Assembly: GCF_025947285.1 (NCBI RefSeq)
Contig: NZ_CP110008.1
Coordinates: forward strand, 2,557,001-2,621,000
Direction of reading: 5' to 3'
DNA length: 64,000 bases
DNA from: Flavobacterium sp. N2820
GTDB taxonomy: Bacteria; Bacteroidota; Bacteroidia; Flavobacteriales; Flavobacteriaceae
Shown here piece after piece: positions 57,054 to 64,000 of the stretch. The notes under the pieces are model-generated. The model saw only the letters and a list, made by a program, of their open reading frames with translations, was not told the origin of the DNA and ran no database searches. The number at the start of each line of letters is the position of its first letter. The stretch's first letter is position 1. A program made the position numbers and the translations under genes.

Positions 57054-58562
57054 ATGAAGAATTATTTATATATACTATTGTTTTTTTGCTCAATTTCTTC
57101 TGCTCAATATTATTCTGAAGGTGGCTATTTTGACATTAGATTATTAGAAACCAAAAACTTTGAAAATTTTTATTTTTCTGAATATGAATTTAATCCTGCA
57201 GAAAACGCAAAAACATTGGCAGAAATAGAAAAAACAGCCAAAGAAAACCAGTTTCCTATTGTTAGATATGATATTTCAAAAGGTTCTAGTAAATATGCTC
57301 AAGTTACTATTTATGTTAACAACAAACTTTTTTCATTTTCTAAATTCTCAAACGGATTACTAGAGGGGAAAAAAATAATTTATCATGGAAATGGAAATCC
57401 TTTTTATGAAATGGAATATGTAAAAGGCAAAGCCAATGGAAGTGCAAAAATTTATGACGAAAAAAACCAATTAGCCTTTGAAACCGAGTATAAAAACAAC
57501 GTAAAAGAAGGAAAAAGAATATTTTATATCAACAAAAGAGGATTTATAAGTATTGAAGCAATTTATAAAAATGATAATATTATAGGTGATTTAATCATTA
57601 CAAAAGAATATGGTGATGTGTATCATTATCCAAACGACTTAAAAAATGGAAAAGTGAAGCGTTTTTACCAAAATAAATTAGTTGAAGAATATAATTTGGT
57701 GGCAGGTGAACTTCATGGAACAGCTATAATTTATAATATTGGAAATGATAAAATGTATGCCAAAATTCCATTCACATTTGGATTAAAAAATGGGATTGTC
57801 GAATATTATGATAGAAATGGCGAATTGTTGTCTAAATGCGAATACAAGTTTGGTAAAAAAATTGGGAAACATGAAAAATATTCTCATGATTCAAAATTAG
57901 AAAATGTTGAATATTATGATGAAAATGGCAATAAAACGGGAACTTGGATGAAGTATAATTATGATAAAAAATATATTGAAACTACTTATAATACTGACGG
58001 TTCTTATAAAACAACAACTTATGATAACAATGAAAATATCAAATCCATTTCAAATTATAATGCTAATAATTCCAATACAGGAGTAACACAAAATTTTAAT
58101 AACGGAATATTAGAAAGTGAAATATTCAAAGTTGGACATACCACAAAATGGTCAAAAATGTACTATGAAAACGGCAAAGTATTTTCAACAGAAACGAAAA
58201 AAGGTGAAAACTTCGAACGAGAATTTTTTGATAAAGAAGGAAAAACAATCCACATAAATCAGGTTAATGATTCAGGAAAACGTATTGGAATTCATAAAAA
58301 TGGCTATTTGAAAAATGATGAAATGAATTTCTATGACGAAACACATTACGACGAAAATGGAAAAAAAATAAAATGGATTTATTTTACATCAAAAGGCAAA
58401 AATGAATACCAATACAGAAACGAACAACCACACGGAAAAAGAACAGAGTATGACCTTGACGGTAAAATAATATTAGAAACCTATCATTATGAAACCAAAG
58501 GAAAATCAAAAATTGTATCCAAAGAAGAATTTATTAAGCTAACCAAGAATGAAAAAAAATAA
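57054..58562 (+). CDS. secreted MORN-repeat protein (YwqK-like)
   Basis: 502 residues; signal peptide ending SSAQ. At least ten repeats of the MORN/YwqK type follow: NGLLEGKKIIYHGNGNPFYEMEY, NNVKEGKRIFYINKRG, FGLKNGIVEYYDRNGELLSKCEY, YDENGNKTGTWMKY, EQPHGKRTEYDLDGKII. YwqK is called an antitoxin in databases by reference to one Bacillus locus; for these secreted repeat proteins that label is not supported. It is the middle gene of a WG-MORN-WG operon and overlaps the last gene by 14 bp. Confidence 0.82.
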   Translation: MKNYLYILLFFCSISSAQYYSEGGYFDIRLLETKNFENFYFSEYEFNPAENAKTLAEIEKTAKENQFPIVRYDISKGSSKYAQVTIYVNNKLFSFSKFSNGLLEGKKIIYHGNGNPFYEMEYVKGKANGSAKIYDEKNQLAFETEYKNNVKEGKRIFYINKRGFISIEAIYKNDNIIGDLIITKEYGDVYHYPNDLKNGKVKRFYQNKLVEEYNLVAGELHGTAIIYNIGNDKMYAKIPFTFGLKNGIVEYYDRNGELLSKCEYKFGKKIGKHEKYSHDSKLENVEYYDENGNKTGTWMKYNYDKKYIETTYNTDGSYKTTTYDNNENIKSISNYNANNSNTGVTQNFNNGILESEIFKVGHTTKWSKMYYENGKVFSTETKKGENFEREFFDKEGKTIHINQVNDSGKRIGIHKNGYLKNDEMNFYDETHYDENGKKIKWIYFTSKGKNEYQYRNEQPHGKRTEYDLDGKIILETYHYETKGKSKIVSKEEFIKLTKNEKK

Positions 58563-60105
58563 ACACAAATTACTCATAACTTTTATAGTTTTAGTTCAAT
58601 GTCTTGGATATTCACAACACAATTATTTTCCATATCGAGAAGGTAATTTATGGGGATTTTGCGATGAAAGTGCACAAATAATTTTGCAACCCACTTTTAC
58701 AAATATTGAGAGAAGCATATATGAAAAAGGGTATTATGAAATTAGCAATGGAGAAAAAAAAGGATTGTTTTATAATTCAAAAATCATAATTCCAGCTGAA
58801 TATGAAAATATTAAAATTTACAGAAAGGGAATAATTATTACCGAAAACAAAGAAAATGGGGCAACTGTTTTTAAAGTTTTTAATGCGGATGGAAGTTTAC
58901 TGATCCAAAATAAATTTCGCTTCATCGGTTTAATGGAAGGATATAACTATTCATACAGTAATTTTATCAAGGGGTTTTATTTGAAAGATATTAATAACAA
59001 ACATTCCTATGTTAGTGTCGATTTTTACAATCAAAATAAAATTAATTATCTTATAGAAAATGTATATAGTTTAGAAATTGATCAAACGAAATCAAATTTT
59101 AGAGTTGATGTTGTAAAAATAAAAAAAACAGAAAAAAGCAATGAAGAATTGGTTTTTATTAAAAAAGAGGAAGACGCTATTTCGGTATTAGATGAAAATG
59201 CCAAACAAAACTTCCTAAAAAAACAATCATCAAATGATTATGAACCACATACTGATGTTGCCGAGGATGTGCCTTTTGAAGTTTTAAATATTGTAACACA
59301 CAATTATATAATTAATCAAAATGGAATCGAAATTAATTATAAAAAACAAAGAGCTCCCAAATCAAAACAAAATCAAAAAATTGTAGATTTTCCTTTTAAG
59401 GCCAATTTTCAAACAGTAACCCTTACCAATGGATTTACAGAACAAAAAATTAATGATACAATAAATAGATATTCTAATATCATCGTTTTTAAACAAAAAA
59501 AGAGAACAGGTTTTTTCTTTAAATATCCATTTGAAAAAGGAAACTTGTATGATTCTCTCCAAATAATGAAGTCAATTAAAAATTACGATACCGAATCCAA
59601 TTACATCAAAGTCGGAATTTTTAACAAAAAAACAAAAAAGATGAATTTTGGAGTAGTTAATTTGTATCAAAATGAAATCATCCCCATAGAATTTGACGAT
59701 ATTGTTTTAGGGTATCATTTCAATTACTATGGTTTTAAAAGAGAAAAAGCGTTCCTAGTAAAGAAAGACAATTTTTATGGTTTAATCAATGATAAAAAAG
59801 AACAATTGCTTCCTGTTGTTTATGACTATATTTCAGACACAAACAAAAATGATGATTTTCTTTTAGTGAAGAAAAGCAATCAATATGGAGCTTTGGTTAA
59901 TTATTATAATGGGAAAAAATATAACGCTGAACTACTTCCTACTTTTTTTGATTACAAAATAAAAGAAATAGTTTTAAAAAGCACTTTACAAAAAATATAC
60001 CCAGAAAATGTAGTTCAAGCCATTGATTATATAATTTTAGAAGACCAAAATGGAAACTTCAAAGGATATGCCAATCCAAACGGAACACTATATTTTAAAG
60101 ATTAG
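58549..60105 (+). CDS. secreted WG-repeat protein (third of triplet, paralogue of the first)
   Basis: 518 residues with a signal peptide (ending LGYSQ). Opens YREGNLWGFCDESAQIILQPTF, the same module as the first gene, and ends GNFKGYANPNGTLYFKD, matching its end. WG units near the C-terminus: KMNFGVVNLYQNEIIPIEF, KDNFYGLINDKKEQLLPVVYDY, KKSNQYGALVNYYNG. The start overlaps the MORN gene by 14 bp, so translation is coupled. Probably arose by duplication. Confidence 0.82.
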   Translation: MKKNKHKLLITFIVLVQCLGYSQHNYFPYREGNLWGFCDESAQIILQPTFTNIERSIYEKGYYEISNGEKKGLFYNSKIIIPAEYENIKIYRKGIIITENKENGATVFKVFNADGSLLIQNKFRFIGLMEGYNYSYSNFIKGFYLKDINNKHSYVSVDFYNQNKINYLIENVYSLEIDQTKSNFRVDVVKIKKTEKSNEELVFIKKEEDAISVLDENAKQNFLKKQSSNDYEPHTDVAEDVPFEVLNIVTHNYIINQNGIEINYKKQRAPKSKQNQKIVDFPFKANFQTVTLTNGFTEQKINDTINRYSNIIVFKQKKRTGFFFKYPFEKGNLYDSLQIMKSIKNYDTESNYIKVGIFNKKTKKMNFGVVNLYQNEIIPIEFDDIVLGYHFNYYGFKREKAFLVKKDNFYGLINDKKEQLLPVVYDYISDTNKNDDFLLVKKSNQYGALVNYYNGKKYNAELLPTFFDYKIKEIVLKSTLQKIYPENVVQAIDYIILEDQNGNFKGYANPNGTLYFKD

Positions 60106-60128
60106 TTTTATAAAAGTTTTATAAAACG

Positions 60129-60136
60129 TATTTTTG
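60129..60136 (+). promoter_or_regulatory. promoter of leuS (TTTA-N18-TATTTTTG)
   Basis: TATTTTTG followed by CAC with TTTA at 60107-60110. The leuS leader from here is about 90 nt and consists almost entirely of repeat words. Confidence 0.65.
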
Positions 60137-60153
60137 CACCGAAAAAAAATAGA

Positions 60154-60233
60154 AGTCAGTCGCAGTCACAGTCATCAGTTGTTTTAATTGAGACTGAAAA
60201 CTGAGACTGAAAACTGAGACTGAAAACTGAAAA
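60154..60233 (+). repeat. CAGT/ACTGA repeat array forming the leuS leader, with three 13-bp tandem copies
   Basis: AGTCAGTCGCAGTCACAGTC (60154-60173) is followed by three perfect copies of GAGACTGAAAACT at 60190, 60203 and 60216, ending 5 bp before the leuS ATG. The CAGTC words are complementary to the GACTG words, so the leader RNA should fold. Confidence 0.85.
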
Positions 60234-63200
60234 ATGAAATACCACCACGAAAAAATCGAAGCCAAATGGCAACAATATTGGGCAGAAAATCAAACTTTTG
60301 CTGCATCTAACCATTCTGAAAAACCAAAATACTATGTATTAGACATGTTTCCTTATCCTTCTGGTGCGGGTTTACACGTTGGGCATCCGCTAGGTTACAT
60401 TGCTTCTGATATTGTCGCAAGATATAAAAGACATCAAGGGTTTAATGTGTTGCATCCGCAAGGGTATGATTCATTTGGTTTGCCAGCCGAACAATATGCG
60501 ATTCAAACAGGACAACATCCTGCTGATACCACTCGAATGAATATTGAAGGTGGCATCGATAAATCAGGAAATACCATTCAAGGCTACAGAAATCAGTTAG
60601 ACAGAATTGGTTTTTCTTTCGATTGGAGTCGTGAAGTGCGTACTTCTAACCCCGATTATTACAAGCATACGCAGTGGATTTTCATTCAATTATTCGAATC
60701 ATGGTACAATAAAAATTCGGATAAAGCAGAAAGCATTTGCACGTTAATCCAAGAATTTGAAAAAAACGGAAATGCCAATGTAAATGCAGTTTGTGATGAT
60801 AATATTGCGCCATTTTCAGCAGAAGATTGGAAATCATTTTCATCGTCAGCACAACAAAAAATACTTTTACAATATAGATTAACCTATTTAGCCGAAACCG
60901 AAGTCAATTGGTGTGCGGCTTTAGGAACCGTGTTAGCGAATGACGAAATTGTAAACGGCGTTTCAGAGCGTGGTGGACATCCAGTAGTTCGTAAGAAAAT
61001 GACACAATGGAGTATGCGAATTTCTGCTTACGCGGAACGTTTATTGCAAGGTTTAAACGAAATCGATTGGAGTGAATCGATCAAAGAATCGCAGCGTAAT
61101 TGGATTGGAAAGTCAGTTGGAGCAATGGTTTCGTTCAACGTAAATAATCATAATGCGAAAATTGATGTGTTTACAACACGACCTGATACGATTTTCGGAG
61201 TTACCTTTATGACATTAGCGCCAGAGCACGATTTGGTTTCACAAATTACTACTCCAGAACAAAAAGCAGCAGTTGAAGCCTATGTAGAAGCAACTGCAAA
61301 ACGTTCAGAACGTGAAAGAATGGCAGATGTAAAGACCATTTCAGGCGTTTTCACAGGTGCTTATGCAGAACATCCTTTTACAAAAGAACCTATTCCAGTT
61401 TGGATTGGCGATTACGTGTTAGCAGGTTACGGAACGGGTGCGGTTATGGCGGTTCCTTGTGGGGATGAGCGTGATTATGCTTTCGCGAATTTCTTCAAAG
61501 GAACTAATGGAATGCCAGCAATTAAGAATATTTTCAACCAAGATATTTCACAAGCCGCTTTTGGAGAAAAAGGTGGTTTTGAATTGGTAAATTCTGATTT
61601 CTTAAACGGATTGGATTACAAAAACGGAACGAAAAAAGCAATTGAAGCTTTAGAACAATTAGGTGCAGGAAATGCGAAAGTAAATTACCGTTTACGTGAT
61701 GCCGTTTTCTCTCGCCAAAGATATTGGGGTGAACCTTTTCCAGTATATTATGTGAATGGTTTACCACAAATGATTGACAAAAAACACTTGCCAATTGTTT
61801 TACCAGAAGTCGAAAAATATTTACCAACCGAAGACGGTCAACCACCATTAGGTAACGCAACCGTTTGGGCATGGGATAGTGTTCAGTGTTCAGTGGTTAG
61901 TAATCAGTTAATAGATAACGTGAAAGTTTTCCCGTTAGAATTAAACACGATGCCAGGTTGGGCAGGTTCTTCATGGTATTGGATGCGCTATATGGATGCG
62001 CATAATACAGAAGAGTTTGCGAATGAAGAAGCTTTAAAATATTGGGAAAGCGTAGATTTATACATTGGCGGAAGCGAGCACGCAACCGGACATTTATTGT
62101 ATTCTCGTTTTTGGAACAAATTCTTAAAAGACAGAGGTTACGCCCCAACAGAAGAACCATTCAAAAAACTGATCAATCAGGGAATGATTTTGGGAGAAAG
62201 TGCTTTTCTATATATTTTACAAGCTAAATTTGGTGATAAAAGTGGTAATATCCAAGTAATAGTTTCTAAAGAATTGTATTCAGAGTTTATTAATGGCGGA
62301 AGTATTGATGTTTTACCTAATAAATTAGAAGTTTTTCTCAAAGAAAGTATGAACTTTCACTTGGAATTTAACCAAGATTTGAAAGGTTTGCCATTTAATT
62401 TTATTTGTTACAAAACTCCTGTTGATGTAAATTATGTTAATTTAAAAAATGAAATTATTGTTGATGAACTAAATGACGACAATAGATATAAAATAGATAT
62501 TTTGAATTCTTCATACTTCGATGGTGACTCTATTATAAAAGGAGATGATATTAAAATACTTTCTGTTTATAGAGAAGTAGAAAAAATGTCGAAATCGAAA
62601 TACAATGTAGTTTCGCCAGATGATATTTGTGAAGAATATGGAGCCGATACGTTGCGTTTATACGAAATGTTTTTAGGACCATTAGAGCAATCTAAACCTT
62701 GGAATACAGCAGGGATTACTGGTGTTTCTGGTTTCTTGAAAAAATTATGGAGATTATACTTTGATGACAATGGTTCCGTAATTGTAAATGATGAACCAAC
62801 GGCAGAAATGTATAAATCGTTACATAAAACCATCAAAAAAGTAACAGAAGACATTGAGAATTTCTCTTTCAATACGTCGGTTTCTCAGTTTATGATTTGC
62901 GTGAACGAATTACAACAATTAAAATGCAATCACCGCGCTATTTTAGAGCCATTAGCTATTTTAGTTTCACCTTATGCACCACATATCGCTGAGGAATTAT
63001 GGAGCGCTTTAGGTCATGAAGGTTCAATTGCAACCGTTGCTTTTCCAAAATTTGAAGAGAAATATTTAGTCGAATCTGAAAAAGAATACCCAGTTTCGTT
63101 CAATGGAAAAATGCGATTTACGATTAAATTACCATTGGATTTAACGACAGCTCAAATTGAAGAAATCGTAATGGCGGATGAAAGAACTCAAGCGCAATTA

Positions 63201-63263
63201 CAAGGTGCTTCTCCAAAAAAAGTAGTTGTTGTACCAGGAAGAGTTATAAACTTTGTAGTGTAA
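60234..63263 (+). CDS. leuS: leucyl-tRNA synthetase
   Basis: Class I synthetase charging tRNA-Leu, with editing. 1009 residues: HIGH motif as HVGHP in GAGLHVGHPLGY, the CP1 editing domain (TTRPDTIFGVTFMTLAPEHD, GTGAVMAVPCGDERD), the catalytic core (MPGWAGSSWYWMRYMD), KMSKS as VEKMSKSKYNV, and the C-terminal anticodon domain. Two points are odd: residues about 549-560 (DSVQCSVVSNQLID) are encoded by a TTCAGT repeat, and the insert between GMILGESAF and VEKMSKSK is about 130 residues, which from memory is some 50 longer than in relatives. The start at 60234 follows the repeat leader. Confidence 0.95.
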   Translation: MKYHHEKIEAKWQQYWAENQTFAASNHSEKPKYYVLDMFPYPSGAGLHVGHPLGYIASDIVARYKRHQGFNVLHPQGYDSFGLPAEQYAIQTGQHPADTTRMNIEGGIDKSGNTIQGYRNQLDRIGFSFDWSREVRTSNPDYYKHTQWIFIQLFESWYNKNSDKAESICTLIQEFEKNGNANVNAVCDDNIAPFSAEDWKSFSSSAQQKILLQYRLTYLAETEVNWCAALGTVLANDEIVNGVSERGGHPVVRKKMTQWSMRISAYAERLLQGLNEIDWSESIKESQRNWIGKSVGAMVSFNVNNHNAKIDVFTTRPDTIFGVTFMTLAPEHDLVSQITTPEQKAAVEAYVEATAKRSERERMADVKTISGVFTGAYAEHPFTKEPIPVWIGDYVLAGYGTGAVMAVPCGDERDYAFANFFKGTNGMPAIKNIFNQDISQAAFGEKGGFELVNSDFLNGLDYKNGTKKAIEALEQLGAGNAKVNYRLRDAVFSRQRYWGEPFPVYYVNGLPQMIDKKHLPIVLPEVEKYLPTEDGQPPLGNATVWAWDSVQCSVVSNQLIDNVKVFPLELNTMPGWAGSSWYWMRYMDAHNTEEFANEEALKYWESVDLYIGGSEHATGHLLYSRFWNKFLKDRGYAPTEEPFKKLINQGMILGESAFLYILQAKFGDKSGNIQVIVSKELYSEFINGGSIDVLPNKLEVFLKESMNFHLEFNQDLKGLPFNFICYKTPVDVNYVNLKNEIIVDELNDDNRYKIDILNSSYFDGDSIIKGDDIKILSVYREVEKMSKSKYNVVSPDDICEEYGADTLRLYEMFLGPLEQSKPWNTAGITGVSGFLKKLWRLYFDDNGSVIVNDEPTAEMYKSLHKTIKKVTEDIENFSFNTSVSQFMICVNELQQLKCNHRAILEPLAILVSPYAPHIAEELWSALGHEGSIATVAFPKFEEKYLVESEKEYPVSFNGKMRFTIKLPLDLTTAQIEEIVMADERTQAQLQGASPKKVVVVPGRVINFVV
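61877..61909 (+). repeat. TTCAGT repeat element inside leuS
   Basis: TAGTGTTCAGTGTTCAGT (61877-61894) is identical to the start of the atpD-atpC spacer (24981-24998) and is followed by the related GGTTAGTAATCAGTT. It is in frame and has no stop codon in the leuS frame. Confidence 0.75.
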
Positions 63264-63279
63264 ACTTAAACACAATCTT

Positions 63280-63340
63280 GTCATGCTGAAAGCATCTTTT
63301 AGATTTCTTGATTGACTTTTAGAAACTCTTTCAGAGTGAC
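63280..63340. repeat. imperfect palindromic element after leuS
   Basis: GTCATGCTGAAAG (63280-63292) and CTTTCAGAGTGAC (63328-63340) are inverted copies with 11 of 13 matches and a 35-nt loop. Resembles the element after mfd at 13088. Confidence 0.5.
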
Positions 63341-63360
63341 AAACTATGTGAATAACATTA

Positions 63361-63410
63361 AACCGCAGATTCGTAGATTGATTTAAAATCAGCGAATCTG
63401 CGGTTTTTTC
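63361..63410 (+). terminator. intrinsic terminator after leuS
   Basis: Perfect 13-bp dyad AACCGCAGATTCG / CGAATCTGCGGTT (63361-63373 and 63393-63405) followed by TTTTC. The stem is GC-richer than its surroundings. Confidence 0.82.
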
Positions 63411-63472
63411 TTCTTGTTTTTGTAACATTTTTCATTTTTTACGTATAATAGATAAACTAAAAAACTATAAAA

Positions 63473-63895
63473 ATGGAAAAAAGAAACGTTGGAAAAATAA
63501 TTGCTGGAGTTGTAGTCATTGCATTTGTGTTTATTGCCGCTTTAATGTTTGGTTTGCCAAGATATAACGTGTGGCAACAAGAAATGGCAGGAAAAGCAGA
63601 AATGGCAAAAGCCGAGCAAAATCGTAGAATTTTAGTAGAAGAAGCAAAAGCCAAATTAGAAGCCGAAAAATTAAACGCACAAGCCGAAATTGAACGCGCA
63701 AAAGGGATGGCAGAAGCCATGAAATTAGAAAATGGAACGTTAAGCGAAACGTATAACCAATATTTATTCATTAGAACGTTAGAGAAATTAGCAGATAAAG
63801 GCGATTTACCACAAATTATCTACGTACCAACTAATGGAATGGTTCCGGTAATGGATGTTTCTAAAAAATCACCTGTAAAGCAAATGCAAGAATAA
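63473..63895 (+). CDS. small membrane-anchored prohibitin-like (band 7 tail) protein
   Basis: 140 residues: one N-terminal helix (IIAGVVVIAFVFIAALMFGL), then a long Ala/Glu/Lys coiled coil (about 37-90, EAKAKLEAEKLNAQAEIERAKGM) and a C-terminal part like the end of SPFH/prohibitin proteins (YNQYLFIRTLEKLADKGDLPQIIYVPTNGMVPVMD). The SPFH head domain is missing. Frame intact; a scaffold or chaperone role is only a guess from the coiled coil. Confidence 0.75.
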   Translation: MEKRNVGKIIAGVVVIAFVFIAALMFGLPRYNVWQQEMAGKAEMAKAEQNRRILVEEAKAKLEAEKLNAQAEIERAKGMAEAMKLENGTLSETYNQYLFIRTLEKLADKGDLPQIIYVPTNGMVPVMDVSKKSPVKQMQE

Positions 63896-63945
63896 TGTCA
63901 AAATGACATTTCTAAATTTTGGCTTGTATTTTGATATAATTTTAG

Positions 63946-63953
63946 TAACTTTA
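63946..63953 (+). promoter_or_regulatory. -7 box TAACTTTA for the gene at the window end
   Basis: TAACTTTA with TTG at 63924-63926, 19 bp upstream. The next ATG is 21 bp downstream at 63975. Confidence 0.45.
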
Positions 63954-63974
63954 AATTGTAAATAATAAAAAGAT

Positions 63975-64000
63975 ATGTGGACATATTATATAATAATTGG
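63975..64000 (+). CDS. start of a gene cut by the window end
   Basis: ATG followed by seven sense codons (MWTYYIII) to the window edge. The hydrophobic aromatic start and the promoter-like box upstream support a real, possibly membrane, protein. Nothing more can be said from eight residues. Confidence 0.35.

Noticed and set aside
57054..58562. YwqK-type antitoxin of a toxin-antitoxin pair
   Set aside because: The protein is secreted and flanked by WG-repeat proteins, not by a toxin; the antitoxin label reflects only the MORN-like repeat.
60190..60228. Three 13-bp tandem repeats as a CRISPR-like array
   Set aside because: No spacers, unit far too short and repeats are contiguous; no cas genes nearby.
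60130..60233. T-box riboswitch in the leuS leader
   Set aside because: No T-box sequence or specifier loop is visible; the leader is explained by repeat words, and T-boxes are not expected in Bacteroidota.
63894..63910. AATGTCA/TGACATT hairpin at the stop codon of the prohibitin-like gene as terminator
   Set aside because: Seven-base stem with a 3-nt loop and no convincing T run; too weak to call.

Overview
The window looks like chromosomal DNA of a low-GC member of the Bacteroidota, most likely a Flavobacterium or close relative. The evidence is: promoters of the Bacteroidota sigma-A type (TANNTTTG -7 boxes, often directly upstream of starts, with weak or absent Shine-Dalgarno sequences); two proteins with C-terminal type IX secretion sorting domains; lineage-typical families (DUF5686, DUF4270, DUF3098, short AtpC, short GT5 glycogen-synthase-like protein, SDR-type threonine dehydrogenase, AraC regulators carrying TPR and membrane segments); and lipoproteins with acidic residues after the lipobox. 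No transposase, integrase, phage module or CRISPR array was seen. One tRNA (Ser, GGA) is present.

Layout. 1-9 kb: 3' end of a large T9SS-secreted protein, a 2-oxoglutarate oxygenase, an aldehyde dehydrogenase, an ammonium transporter, then small exported proteins including a truncated-haemoglobin-like lipoprotein, and a threonine dehydrogenase. 9-19 kb: lipoprotein-mfd pair, a small secreted gene, then a leftward run panC-panD-flippase-like-esterase-radA. 19-25.4 kb: GT5-like protein, DUF4270 lipoprotein and glmS, then atpD-atpC. 25.4-34 kb is the accessory part: a scar made of two truncated genes, an AraC-type membrane regulator, a FN3-repeat T9SS protein with five nearly identical 288-bp repeats, and a cluster of unassigned membrane or secreted proteins, one of them frameshifted. 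34-40 kb: tatD, plsC-like, ansA, tRNA-Ser, and an ExbB/ExbD operon with a PorT-like barrel gene. 40-55 kb, mostly leftward: PAP2-like, rpoN, asnS, an RND/MMPL exporter, DUF5686, pyrH-frr, patatin, YiiX-like, truB, uppP, DUF3098, ftsX. 55-64 kb: a secreted WG/MORN/WG triplet, leuS, a prohibitin-like membrane protein and the start of one more gene.

How genes work together: pyrH-frr, panC-panD, ftsX-DUF3098-uppP-truB, atpD-atpC and exbB-exbD-exbD are functional operons for translation, CoA synthesis, envelope building, ATP synthesis and energised outer-membrane transport. The AraC-type regulator is followed by the FN3 protein, whose promoter carries a perfect 16-bp palindrome.

Most notable observations: (1) pyrH, normally essential, carries an apparent one-base deletion in a homopolymer, and a second gene near 31.4 kb has the same defect, which points to base-calling errors or recent mutations; (2) a family of TTCAGT-based repeats fills several intergenic spacers, forms the leuS leader, and shares an identical 18-mer with the leuS coding sequence; (3) a deletion scar joins the 3' ends of two formerly divergent genes, one of them a paralogue of the intact aspartic protease 8 kb away; (4) an exported globin-like lipoprotein lies next to a membrane protein with an HMA-like fold pattern; (5) a putative esterase has Asp where Ser is expected. 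I saw no clear previously undescribed defence or mobile system; the WG/MORN/WG triplet and the 30.5-33.4 kb cluster are the best candidates for uncharacterised functions.
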